Origin: Magicicada septendecula
Taxonomy: Eukaryota > Arthropoda > Insecta > Hemiptera > Cicadidae
Reading direction: 5' to 3'
DNA length: 64,000 bases
NCBI GenBank assembly: GCA_034769895.1
Contig: CM068367.1
Span: 692,838,462 to 692,902,461, forward strand
The stretch's first letter is position 1. Every line of letters starts with the position of its first letter. Shown piece after piece: positions 1-10,743 of this stretch. A program made the translations under genes and the position numbers. The notes under the pieces are model-generated. The model did no database searches. It saw only the letters and a program-made list of their open reading frames with translations, and was not told the DNA's origin.

Positions 1-359
1 TGCTAATGTTTTCATCAACTAGCATAGGTTGGTAACACTCCCAACAAGGAAAGTATGGCACCAGATTTGAATCTGCCTTACTGAGAATTAGTAGTCATAA
101 TATTATGTTAAATGAAAGATTAAAAAAGATAGAAATACAGAAGAAAAATAAACCCTTATGCTTATGCAATATTACTTACCAATTTACCAATAAATTTTAT
201 TTGCAACATTTGATTGCAAATTGGTGCTCAACTAACATTACCCTGACAACATACTCATCCTTAAAATACAAACCAAGAACAATTAAGGTAGTACGAGTGC
301 ACTTAACGTTACAAATTGATGCCAACAACATGGGTCTTAAGTAAACACATCAGAAGTAA
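1..359. other. No gene seen; presumed intron of the HYKK-like gene
   Basis: AT-rich sequence to the left of the decayed LINE. I looked on the minus strand for the next HYKK-like exon. A possible acceptor (ctaattctcag) lies near 90, but both reading frames that could follow it hit stops and do not resemble the kinase. Position 60-80 contains a short palindrome around agatttgaatct. Confidence 0.4.
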
Positions 360-379
360 AACTAACGTTACAATATTTA

Positions 380-700
380 CCAGATTCTACATGGCGAGCA
401 GAAAATCAACAGAATCTGGTTGAGTAGCTACCATCTCCATCATTCCTAGTTGGGGACTTCAACGCTCATAAACCCTCTTGGAGATGTCATAGGACAAATA
501 ACGTTGGTTTAAGAATTGAAGATCTACTGTTAAACAATGCACTTGTCTTTTTAACACAGGCACAAGCTCACATTTTAATGTTGGAATGGCACTTTCTCAG
601 CTATCGATCTTACAATCTATAGCCCAGTCTAGCTCCATGTCTGTCATGGAGAGTGTTCTCAGACCTTCATGGAGCGACCACTTCCTAGTGCTCATAACAA
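380..700 (+). pseudogene. LINE endonuclease domain remnant
   Basis: Translation from about 430 reads SFLVGDFNAHKPSW, the conserved catalytic GDFNAH motif of the apurinic-like endonuclease of non-LTR retrotransposons. It continues with a leucine-rich stretch (IEDLLLNNALVFL). After a frame change, a segment at 590-700 reads SAIDLTI ... DLHG and then SDHFLVLI, the distal conserved SDH motif. At least two frameshifts are needed. The family normally has ~220 residues here, and the N-terminal half is not recognisable. Confidence 0.8.
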
Positions 701-1232
701 TGCAAAAGTCTAAGATTGTTATATGCATCCAAAAAGATGGCGCATGGACTGCACTGATTGGACACGCTTCACAGCTGCGATACCACTTATGGATGCCAGT
801 CGAAATGTAGATGAAGACACATACAGTTTTATAGCTGCTATCACTTCAGCATCTAAGGGTTGTATCCCTTGGACCACTGGTCACTCATCCATGACACTGG
901 TACTGTGGTAGAACGCCACTGTGCGAGACGCAATAAAATGGAAGCAACGCACTTTATACTGACACAAACGAGCACCGACCAAAGACAATAGCATCACTTT
1001 TAAACGACTTTGAGCTGCCGCTTGTAGAGCAATATTCACTGATAAAAGATGAAGCTGGGAAAACTACATCTTGACCATAACACAGTCAACCCCAGTAACA
1101 GAAGTATAGAAGAAGACCAAAACAATTGTTGTCGCATCAGTGTTTAAGACTATTGCATGTGTAGAGAACGATGGTGAATTGATGTGGAACCCCAATGATA
1201 TTGCTGATACCTTGGCTACATGATATGCAGAG

Positions 1233-1897
1233 GTTAATGGTACTTACTTACTTTATCCAATCCCCGCTCTCGGCAGTTCGGCCATTCGGTGGCGAGCCTC
1301 CCAGTACAGACAAGATAAAGTTCGTGGTTGCAGGTTCGCCAGTTCAGGACAGACAGGTAGGTGTTGTCCATCCATCATTCCTCCATTGCACAGTGGGCAG
1401 ATGTTGGAATTCACCAGGCCGAATCGGCGTAAATGGGCTTGGAGGTAGTCTGAACTCCGCGACCGCAGTCGATCTCTTGAGGGTTCATGAAATTTGTGTT
1501 GTAAGAAGTGACTCCCACTTTTTGCCTCTGCCGGCTTCTGTACTTATTTGTTTCAAGTAGTTCTTTACGGCCATATCAATCTGATATTTCGCTGACGATA
1601 GGCTAATGGGGGTGTCAGGTTGCTGCATTAGGGCTCCATTTTTTGCAAGCTTGACCGCTTCTTCATTTCCGTTAACTCCAACATGGCTGGGGATCCATTG
1701 TAGGTGGACAACCCAGTTGCCATGTATGAGGGTAGCGAGAACTTCATGTGTACGGAGCGTCAAGATGCAGTCCATGGGACTGTTTCCAGCTAGTGCGACA
1801 ATGGCGGCTTGAGAATCGATAAAGAAGACGACTCGCTTTAGTTGGATACTTTGGTATTTAGCTAGTTGTTCTGCGGCCATTTGGATAGTTAATGGTA
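1233..1897. repeat. 10-bp target-site duplication around the nested LINE insert
   Basis: The decamer gttaatggta occurs at 1233-1242 and again at 1888-1897, immediately flanking the inverted insert. Removing the insert and one copy joins the outer LINE reading frame as YAEVNG-KESYPLIF without a shift, which is strong evidence that this is a real TSD. Confidence 0.85.
1243..1887 (-). mobile_element. 5'-truncated LINE fragment (RNase H + C-terminal zinc knuckle) nested in the older LINE
   Basis: Read on the minus strand, 1485-1880 is an open stretch of ~130 codons with RNase H signatures. FFIDSQAAIVALAG gives the DSQ catalytic aspartate region. WIPSHVGVNGNEEAVKLA is the HVGxxGNExAD motif, with the final Asp replaced by Val. 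After one frameshift the downstream part reads HLRRFGLVNSNICPLC and then MMDGQHLPVC, a CCHC-type C-terminal knuckle. The reading ends at a stop, followed by a short (TAAG)n-like 3' tail at the left edge (acttacttacttta on the plus strand). The copy is truncated within or just before RNase H, as usual for target-primed reverse transcription. It is better preserved than its host element, so it is younger. Confidence 0.85.
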
Positions 1898-1989
1898 AAG
1901 AAAGCTATCCTCTCATTTTCCTCACAAGAAAAGATGAAGTTGAACATGATCTTGACTTAGAAACTGAAGTGAATAGAACCTACAATGTG

Positions 1990-2960
1990 ACTTTCATGAT
2001 GAGGGAATTACAGTCCTCTGACACTGCAGCAGATTGAAAAATATTCTTTACAGCTTTATACATTAACTGCTGGATGCAGCTACGGCTACACTTCTGACAT
2101 TTTATACTGCCATATGGACACAAGAGAACTGCCCTAAACAATGGAAAGAAGCGATAATCATTCAGGGGGATGGAAAGGATTCTCTTAAAGCAGAGCACTA
2201 TCGTCTGGTATTGTTGACGTGCTGTTTAGGAAAATTATTGCAGATGATGGTTAACAACTGGTTCACCTGGTGTATAGAAAAACATGGCCTACTGGCTGCA
2301 CACTAGTGTGGGTGGTGGAAGCACCATTCTACTATTGATCAGTTGGTGTATGTGGTGAACGCAGTTCAAAACAGTTTCATCAAAAGAATACACATAGTTG
2401 CACTATTCTTCGATTTGGAGAAATCATTCGATAGAACATTGAGATATAACATACACTGAACAGATACATGATTATTGGATCAGAGGTAACCTGCTCAAAT
2501 TTGTCTCCAGCTTTCTCAGAGACAGGACTTTCCATGTTCGAGTCAGGCAGTCACTGTCTTACCCACATGAGCTAACCCACATGGAAAACGGGATACTGCA
2601 GGGATCTCCGTTGAGTGGCAGATTTTTACTGTAGCCATCAACGTAATCTTTGAGGGTATAGAAATGTCAGGTGGAAAATGCTTGCACGTTGACAATCTTC
2701 AGTTGTTCTATTTGATTAAAGCAATGGCAGTAATCAAACTTAAACTTCAAGGCTCTATAGACATGTTGGTTGAAAATTCTAACAGCACAGGCTTTTCTTT
2801 CTCGGCAGCAAAGACGAGCTGTGTCCACTTCTGTCGCAAGCAAAGAAGGCACATGGACCTGATGCTCACCATGATTGAAGTTTGGCTGCACTATAAAACT
2901 GAAATTGAATTTTTAGGTATAACTTTCTACAGGCACTTAACGTGGATGACTTGGCTAAGA
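1990..2960 (+). pseudogene. LINE reverse transcriptase domain remnant
   Basis: Pieced-together frames give the conserved RT blocks. These are NNGKKR/WKEAIII around 2140-2165, HYRLVLLTCCLGKLL around 2195-2240, GLLAAH and FRRKHSTIDQLVYVV (frameshifted) around 2285-2360, and FFDLEKSFDR at about 2408-2440. GILQGSPLSG follows at about 2590-2620. The catalytic box, normally YxDD, reads HVDN at 2685-2696, so the second aspartate is lost. A following open stretch (2664-2978) covers the thumb region (GFSFSAAKTSCVHFCR, then IEFLGITFYRHLTW). It cannot encode an active polymerase. Confidence 0.8.
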
Positions 2961-3579
2961 GGTGCAAATCCTAGCTAAATGCCGTTAGGTGTATCTCCCG
3001 TGTGACTGAGGAGCTGATAGATAAATTTTATTGTGCCTGTACACCACACTAGTGTTATCCAAAATGTATTATGGACGTGTGGTGTACTCTTCAGCCAGGA
3101 GGTCGTGCTTGAAAAAACTAGACCCTGTTCACAATGCTGGTTTGTGCTATGCCACAGGGGCATTCTTAATTGCCCAGCACAAAGCTTATATTGTGAATTA
3201 GGAATGGCATCATTACATCTTTGACATTAATTACTATCTCTGAGATATGTGGCTAAACTTTTAGCACTACCAAGATACATAAACCATGTGATGTTTATTG
3301 CGAACAACAGACTTGTGAGAATATACAACCGTCATTGCACATATATTCGACCAGCCAGCATTCTTGTGCTCAAAATAGCCTGGCGCTACAACATTCAGGT
3401 GCCGACAGTCCAAGCACATGTTTCATGCAATGTGCCTCCCTGGCTGCTTTGCAAAGCAAACTGCTGGCTGGATATTGTCAGTAGAAGAACGTAATCCACC
3501 CAACTGAACTGAATCACCTTTCTAGATCAGTCCTGGAAGAATATATTGAAGAACATAATATTGCTTGTACTGATGACTT

Positions 3580-4030
3580 GAAGACGGAGAGTGGAGTGGG
3601 TAGTGCATTTGTCATCGAGGGCGCCTTCCACTCCTGGACTCTGCTGAAGATGGCAAGTTTATACACCGCCGATCTGTACGTTATGAGGCAAGCTCTTGGA
3701 TTATGTGAATGACAAGGTGAGAGAAAATTTGTTATCTGTTTTTGTTCTCATGAAAATTCACTGAGTTTTCTAACTTCCTTGGACAATCTAGGTACAGTGG
3801 ATTAGATAGTAGCAATAGATAATATCAATACATTGTAACAGATAATAGCACTATCCCATGCATTACAAGATCTTGGTTCATCTTTTACTTTGTTTGGTGT
3901 GCAGGTCCTGTAGGTATTGAAGGTAATGAAGAAGCTGACACTGCTACAAAACATGCTAGAGACAGCCCACAAGTCAATGCAATTGCCATAAAACCTGATG
4001 ATACAAAAGTAGCTGCCACAACCACCATTA
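3580..4030 (+). pseudogene. LINE RNase H domain remnant
   Basis: Position 3597-3654 translates as GVGSAFVIEGAFHSWTLLKM, the first beta strands of a LINE RNase H (G.G.A....). About 3914-3975 reads GIEGNEEADTATKHARDSPQ, the C-terminal GNExAD motif. The central helix region (3700-3900) is broken by stops and low-complexity changes. This belongs to the same element as the upstream RT. Confidence 0.75.
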
Positions 4031-4623
4031 TTAATGTATGGTAGAAGATATGGAATACACGACAGAGCAAACTTTCTGCCGTGAAGCAGAGCAAATGGCA
4101 GATGATCGCAGTTGTCGTTAACAAGTTTGCATTACCATATTGTGAATTGGGTACGTGAACTTGACATCTTCTTACCTATTACAAGGACAAGAACAACCTA
4201 TTTGCACTTGTGGCAGACCACTTACAGTAAAACATATAATTGAAGAGACTGTAATGCTCTTACTGAACTTAGACAAAGACACAGAGTAAAAGGTATTGTA
4301 AAAGAAGACATTGGAAATTAACAGTTAGCGATAGACAGAACTCTGTCCTTCTCAAAAGCACAAAGATTACTGTATCGGCTCTGACAAGAATGCTTCAGTA
4401 AAGTAAGTGTACCGTCTGCAGCGTATGCAATTTCTAAGTGTGTACTAATTTCCTTTGTCACTGGTAAGGTAGAATGTAGGTAAGAATCAAACTGATATTT
4501 TAGCAACACTCCTGGTTGATGTCACTGGGCTAAAGACCATAGATGTGTAGCTAACTCATAAGTTTCAAACTAAAAAACTGACAAAGATACACAGATATAT
4601 ATAATGAAAGAAACACAACTTAC

Positions 4624-4753
4624 CAATGTATAGTATTAACATATTCTGCGCTTCAACAAGATCTGTATTTTTAGAATCATGAGAATTCATAATTTTCAAT
4701 ACATAACCATGAGGCCATTTTTGTAAATACAGATTGCTTACTTCAGGTGACTG
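4624..4753 (-). CDS. HYKK: Hydroxylysine kinase-like protein, second coding exon (partial gene)
   Basis: Hydroxylysine kinase (HYKK/AGPHD1) phosphorylates 5-hydroxy-L-lysine using GTP, in lysine/collagen breakdown. It has an aminoglycoside-phosphotransferase (APH) kinase fold. Read on the minus strand, this exon gives QSPEVSNLYLQKWPHGYVLKIMNS and continues SKNTDLVEAQNMLILYI. This parallels the vertebrate stretch containing [22 protein letters not shown], the kinase N-lobe strand with the ATP-lysine equivalent (VLK). A consensus donor GTAAGT follows at 4623-4618, leaving phase 1. The 5' acceptor is ambiguous: three in-frame AGs would start the exon at 4759, 4753 or 4750, all phase 0, matching the upstream exon. 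The next exon is not found to the left and must lie outside the window, beyond the LINE-filled intron. Identification rests on motif similarity across two adjoining exons in the correct order and phase. Confidence 0.8.
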
Positions 4754-6264
4754 CTGAAACTGACACAAGCAAAATCTTCACTTGGTGAGAATACATAAGA
4801 GGTATTATATAGTGCTTCAGAAAGAACTTAAAATTTGATTAAATGTATGTTTTACATAGTTTAAAAAATACTGATTTTATTAAAACACTGACAACATTAT
4901 ATTTTTTTTTCCGGTGAAGGGTTTGTGAGGATCGGTCAAAAAATATAACACAAATTTTAACTTATTTATGTTGACGTTTCGACAATGTTTATTGTCATCA
5001 TCAGGACAATTGTTGCTGACACCAAACACATAACTGTGAGTTGTGTTTGATGTCAGTAACAATTGTCCTGACGATGACAATAAACATTGTCAAAACACTG
5101 ACACAAATAAGTTAAAATTTGTGTTATATTTTTTGACTGATCCTCACAAACCCTTCAACAGAAAAATTCATTGATTGATGGTCATTACAAAAGGATTTAA
5201 TTATATTTTAAAAGTATTGTTCAATAAAATTCTTAAAAATATCTTGGAATTTCTTAAACTAGTACATAACAAATTATTATTTTTGTTTATTTTTCATCTT
5301 TCTATGCCAAAATATGACATACAGTGATTTAAACATAGGTACACTCTGCTTAACTGATTTTAGCAAACAATGATAAATTACAATATAGATGTTGATATTA
5401 ACAGTAGGAATAGTAGTAGATTTAGAAGTCATAAAATAATTACAATTATAATTACCGGTAATAATGGTGATGATATTATTATTATTATTATACTAACTAT
5501 TATTATTTAAAAATAAGTGTAATCTTATATCATGTAACTCACACTGATACAGTTCTTATGGGACCGTATGCTGGTAAGTATAGAAAAGAACAATGTTTTT
5601 TTTCCACCAGTGAACATAATGTGCACAACTGTGAACATGTATACTTACACAAATTCTTTTTAGTTAATTATTGGATTTAAAGAGTTTGTTTAACTATTTC
5701 ATATTTTAATAGGATTCTCTAAAAGTTTATATAACTCTTTGTGAATTATGTAACTACAAATTTGTCTTATATGAAAAATATCAACTCTTCAAACACATAA
5801 TATGAAACTAAGTTTGTCTGATATTTAAAAATATATAAACAAACAGATCTGTTGTTTTTTAATAATAAAATTAAATAAATTATATACTGATTTATTGTTA
5901 TTTGTTCTAAACTGTTACACATATGAATCTAAAAATACATATCAGTTTGGTCACATCATCAACCATAAATAACTCCATGCCACTCTTTATTAGAGAACAA
6001 AAATTGCAAGATTTTTTTTAAAGAGCTTATTAAAGCCAAACTAAAACAGTAGTAAGTCTAGTGATTTATGTTATCATTATTTATACAAAATACATGGTTT
6101 TATATACATTTTTAGTTTTTATGTCTATAAATTTTATCTTATGGAAAATATAATAAGAATTATTAGTGTATTATTTTATGGAGTGATTATGTTTCACTGT
6201 GAAAAAAGTGTAGATGCCTGGCATATTAGAAGTATATACAAGTCATGACTGACAGACTGCTTAC
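4754..6264 (-). other. Intron between the two HYKK-like coding exons
   Basis: Phase-0 intron on the minus strand. Donor GTAAGC is at 6264-6259 and a TTTCAG/CAGCAG acceptor cluster is at 4754-4761. Apart from the foldback repeat at 4915-5157 it holds only AT-rich sequence with a small (TTA)n tract near 5476-5508. Confidence 0.75.
4915..5157. repeat. 243-bp foldback element (near-perfect palindrome)
   Basis: The sequence from tgaagggtttgtgagg at 4915 is repeated inverted up to cctcacaaacccttca at 5157, with only scattered mismatches and a loop of about 10 nt around 5030-5040. On the minus strand of the left arm lies CTGATGA, then a hairpin GACAAT-AAAC-ATTGTC, then GAAAC. This is the conserved-core layout of a hammerhead ribozyme with one extra base before stem II. 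The mirrored copy in the right arm is mutated (CTGACGA ... AAAAC). Confidence 0.85.
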
Positions 6265-6423
6265 CTGTATATGATAGTTCTTATCATCGTATCCGTTCAA
6301 CTCTTTCCCTATGATGCCTTTCAGTCCATACAGTGTTTCAGCAATATGTAAAGCATCTGTAAGTTGTAGCTGTGGTTTTATTTGTTCTCCCGGACTGATC
6401 GTACATTTTTTACCAGCTTCCAT
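6265..6423 (-). CDS. HYKK: Hydroxylysine kinase-like protein, first coding exon with start codon
   Basis: On the minus strand the exon encodes 53 codons beginning MEAGKKCTISPGEQIKPQLQ and ending ELNGYDDKNYHIQ, then a consensus donor (CAG|GTAAGC). The end matches the diagnostic vertebrate HYKK segment YDDQNFHV, and KPQLQLTDALHIAETLYG parallels KPTFSEEQASALVESVFG at the same distance from the start. The start is chosen because a polypyrimidine acceptor (TTATTCTTCTCACAAG) ends at 6425, leaving one base before the ATG. The initiator therefore sits at the very beginning of the second or a later exon, and an untranslated exon must exist to the right. Total length from start to donor is a whole number of codons (phase 0), agreeing with the next exon. 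The protein is expected to be cytosolic or mitochondrial, as in vertebrates; the sequence here shows no clear signal peptide. Confidence 0.82.
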
Positions 6424-6424
6424 T

Positions 6425-7497
6425 CTTGTGAGAAGAATAAAATTGTATGTTATGATGGTGGTTCATATTTTATGTTTTAACAGCTTTACACAAGATTGTT
6501 ACTGTTGTTTTAACAGCTTTACACAAGATTGTTACTGATATACATTTGCACATGTTTGCTCAGTTGGCTATAATTATAATAGACATCTATATAGTGTGGG
6601 GGGATGCATGTGCATGTGCTGTAAGTACAAAATCAAAAATAAATAAAATCATGTTTTATATATATATATATATATATTGTAATAAAACAAATTTTAATTA
6701 CAAATAATTAATAAAAATAATATTTTATTATGGAGTTTAATTGTTCTATTATATTTAATTATGTATTTAATTAATTTTAATTGGTGTAATTGTTTTATGT
6801 TCAATTAATAAAAAATACTGTTTAATAACTGTGTTAGCTCAGACGAAGAATTATTTGTTTCTTCACGTTAAATGGATTATCGTGGCCAAACCGATTGCAT
6901 GTAGCGGCCGATTCAGTATCTGTACTTCTTCTTCTCCTCGTTCCTTTCCTTCAGAAGTTCACGTTAATATTTAATAATTAATGTAATTTAATTTATGACT
7001 CAAATAATCATCAATAAAACAACGTTTAAACAATAATTAAGTTTATTAGTTTCAAAGTAATGGTTTGAATTGCCGCGACTGGCTCGAGTCTGATTCGAGA
7101 TTAAGTTCCAGTTCGATTATTACATATAAATAAATATTCAATAGTATAAGGGTTCTTTTAACTGTAGAAATAGTCAGGAAAGGCAAGAGAATTCAATACT
7201 TACAAATTATTAAAAACTTATTCATTAAACAGAGAAAATAATAAAGTATAATGTATATAAAATGTTAATATTACGATACAGATGGTTTCTCTGATGTCAC
7301 TCGTCACGCTTCCATCAGCCTCTTCGAATGGAATCAAGATGGCTGCCTTAATGAGTTGATCTGCGATGTGAATTCATCTACGAGATTTTCCTTCAAATAA
7401 ACGTCTCCGTTAGTTAATTCCTCTTCAGTGATGTTGTTCTTGGAATATCCACAAGTTGTAGAGTGTAGTTGTATTCACCCACTGGATTTTGTTCGGT
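6425..7497. other. Presumed 5' intron of the HYKK-like gene; AT-rich, no gene seen
   Basis: Starts with the acceptor tract of the first coding exon. A 31-bp direct repeat occurs at about 6480-6538 (cagctttacacaagattgtt twice) and a (TA)n tract at 6656-6677. No coding potential was recognised on either strand. Confidence 0.5.
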
Positions 7498-7903
7498 AAT
7501 AGTAGTGTTAAAATCCTCAGACACATTATAGGCCCAATACAAGAAAATGGCTCATGGAGACTGAGATACAACAACGAACTGTATCAAATATATAAAGAGA
7601 TACCAGTCTCAAAATTTATAAGAATTCAAAGATTGCATTGGGCCGGACATGTTATGAGAATGGAGGGTGGCAGGAACCCTAAGAGGGCTTTGCTGGGTAC
7701 ATGGGAGGGAACGAGACCTAGAGGTAGACCGAGGAAGAGGTGGGAAGATGGCGTTGCAGAGGACGCGAGAGACATGGGGATAAGAAACTGGAGGAGGGTT
7801 GCAGTGGATAGAGTGGATTGGAGGCGGAGATTGGTGGAGGCCAGGGCCCGACTTGGGCTGTAGCGCCATAGGAGAGAGAGAGAGAGAGAGAATAGTAGTG
7901 TTA
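7498..7903. repeat. 13-bp target-site duplication of the truncated LINE
   Basis: The sequence aatagtagtgtta is found at 7498-7510 and 7891-7903, directly abutting the LINE 3' fragment and its (GA)n tail. Confidence 0.9.
7511..7890 (+). mobile_element. 5'-truncated LINE: C-terminus of ORF2 plus (GA)n tail
   Basis: An open frame from the insertion junction to the stop at 7861 encodes ~117 residues. It contains RIQRLHWAGHVMRMEGGRNP, PRGRPRKRWEDGVAEDARDM and ends DWRRRLVEARARLGL. The RLxWAGHVxRM...GRPRxRW...W signature is a very common C-terminal end of insect LINE ORF2 proteins downstream of the RT domain; I do not assign the clade. A short 3' end (cgccatag) and about 20 bp of (GA)n follow, then the TSD. 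The intact frame with no stops suggests a fairly recent insertion. The first in-frame ATG (7489) lies outside the element and is not a real start. Confidence 0.88.
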
Positions 7904-10679
7904 TGTCAAAAAGGTTCCCTTCACTCGGTGTCTGGTTATTTGAGTTCAATTTGGTTCTTCAGTCATGTCTATATGTAGTGACAGCTTTATTTAGTATTGG
8001 TTAATTTAGTTTAAGGTTTCACTGATCGTTATTATATTATTAGTCACTTTATTTTATATTCTTTTATAACTGTTGTAAACTCATCATATATCTTGGTTGT
8101 GTTACTCAAAAATTTCCGTTCACAATTCTCTGAGATGTATTCGGACGCATCTGTTTCGTTTGGCTTTTAACAATCAACTAACTGATATTTGTTCCTTCAT
8201 ATATAAAATTCCATAAGATTTTGGTATCATTTCTCATTGTTTATGAATCAGCTGTTCCTATCAAATAATTCAATCTTATTGAAAAAACTGTCATATTTTA
8301 CATTTAATTGGCTATAAATTATTTGTTTAGTACTTTTATGTAATTCTAATTGTAGAACAATATTCCTGTTTTTATTTTACACAAGTTCATACTAAATTTG
8401 ATCTGGTTTGGTTTGAATTAAGCTTCAGAATTGAGAATTTGAAATTTATCTATAGGCCTTATTTTGATTCACATAAATACCTAGTGAATGGTTTCCAATA
8501 GGTTTTATGTTACAATTTTACTCACACTTGATTACTAATTAAACCCTGGTAATTTACCTTTTATGTCTGGCTATTATTTTAAATATTTAACAAGTTATTT
8601 GCATTTTACTAGTGCTGGCTTACTGCTGTTAGGCCTTCTCTTGTGCAATCACCATTTAAGTCAATTTTACTTGTTGATTCCTTTAATCACTATTATATGT
8701 CGTTGTTATCATTAGGATAAAATATTTTTATTCTGAAGATGATAATTTATATCAATCTAATCTAGGTTCTATAAATTTATATTCTCTGATTTAGTTTATA
8801 TGGTCAAAGTTGAATTTGTCTTGGTCATCAATTTCCAATTTTACTAGCAATGTTATTATGAATTCATCTTATTAGTTTTATCTTTTTTGATGTACTATTT
8901 ATGGCTCGTTTGAATTATTATTTTGCCTTTCCTTATTTTACAAAAATACAACATTAATTAACATGGTTCAAATACAATAAATTCTTATATACTAACATCT
9001 AGTATTTCCTAGTATACACAAAAATAATAACACAAAATAATTATATAAATAAACATATTAAAACTTTATATTGAGAATTGTCTTTTTGTTGTCTTTTTTT
9101 TTTAAACTGGTTTGGGGTGTTCCCCTTAATCACATTTATTTTAATTATAATTAAGTTTACATTATTCTGATTATTTGTATTGGATTCTCTTATTTTATTA
9201 GTTTTGGTTCTAAATTGGTATAGCTAATATGGTTTAAGTTCTTCCATTTATGTGGTTTGCTGCTATAGAGGTTTCTGTCTTTACAATAGGTTTTTTAGGT
9301 ATTTTGCTATTATTCCATTTCAATTCATTGGTTATGGGTTGTTACTCCTTACTATTTCATATCTTGAAGACTGTCATTTTAATTTATTTATTCTGGGCTG
9401 TTACTCCTCACTACTCCGTATCTTACTGGGTCTACTAATTATTTTATTGACATGATATTCATACTATTTGTTTTTTAACACCTTTTGGCTATAAATTGAC
9501 TATATATAAATTCTTTGAATCGATTTGTTTAGTTCTGTTAAGTTCTTTTATTGATGATTGTAATTACTTTTCTCTGCTACTTTTATTTAAGTTGATATTA
9601 CTCCTTCGAGATGACTTCTTCCCTTTTTTCCTATATGATCTTATTTTGTAAAATGAGGTAAAAACTTCGTTGTGCTACTATATATATATATATATATCCT
9701 TGCATGTGTCTGTCTGTGCTCTTATAGATTTCTGCAGCCTGCTGTATTTTTTCTCAAACATTTTCTCAGTATTAGTGGACTGAACTGGAGATGTAGTAGA
9801 TGACAAACACTAAGAACACACACACACACTGTGTGTGTATTTAATATTTGTATTTTACATATAGAATTTGTTAAAATAGCACAACAAAACATACAATCAA
9901 CAAAAAAATGTATATTGTGATGGCATCGGTTATATAAAGGTGTATCAAGTATGTAGGCCAAAGCTGTTATGGAAAGAAAATTCTAATGAAATAAAGTATT
10001 TAGACTGGTAAAGTGGTAAAGAGTAAAGTGTTAATAATATCATAAAACTCCAAAGATAATTTTTTTGTTTATAAATAAATTCTCTTATCTCTTCTTCTGT
10101 ACCTGATATAAAAAGACAGTACTTATTCAGAAATAAAATAAAAAATAATCTTTTCCCTCCTTTTTTTTCACTCTTTCTTTTCAGTTTTGTATTACTCAAT
10201 TGATAAATACACAATTAAGTATTTTGACTTCGTTCATGTACATAATTTAAATAAAAATACAATATTTGATTCACTTTCCTGTTTAATGAATTCGTTTCTG
10301 ATAGACTTGTCATCATACTTCAATATATGGAACTATTTATAACACCACAATACATTTTTTTCGTAACTGTATGGGTATGTGAGACAAATAATTATTATTT
10401 ACAATAAGCCTTCTACAATGGAAATATTTATTGTTTTACTTATGTACATTTTATAATGCCACTACTTACATTATCAGAACTTTGAACATTGTTAAATAAA
10501 AATGGTTTTCAAAACTCTGATGATGTAAGATATATAATGTTCTGAAGAAAAAAAAATTAAGGGAAATAATCAAGTAAAAAGCAAAATAAAAATAAAATAA
10601 GTGCTTGCACTGTGGCAAGGTTATTGTAAATTAAATTAATATGTGCAAGGGTTAGAGTCATATATTCTATGAAGGGACT

Positions 10680-10743
<64 letters not shown>

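Larger units (their letters stand above)
360..4440 (+). mobile_element. Decayed I/Jockey-superfamily non-LTR retrotransposon (LINE) with EN, RT and RNase H
   Basis: Conceptual translation across many frameshifts and stops gives the domains of one LINE ORF2 in the right order. The order is an endonuclease/exonuclease/phosphatase fold (about 380-700), a linker (720-1240 and 1898-1990), reverse transcriptase (about 1990-2960) and an RNase H domain (about 3580-4030). A C-terminal cysteine/histidine stretch (CTCGRPLTVKHIIEE, about 4205-4250) follows. An RNase H domain points to the I-like group of LINEs rather than Jockey proper. The N-terminal part of the endonuclease and any ORF1 are missing. 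The element is on the strand opposite the HYKK-like gene and lies in its intron. It is interrupted by a second LINE fragment at 1243-1887. Many indels show that it has been dead for a long time. Confidence 0.85.

Noticed and set aside
1-110. Possible next HYKK exon on the minus strand
   Set aside because: An acceptor-like site exists, but all compatible phases reach stops within about 25 codons and show no kinase similarity.
7609-7949. Two minus-strand frames opposite the LINE tail
   Set aside because: Antisense shadows of the intact plus-strand LINE ORF2 end.
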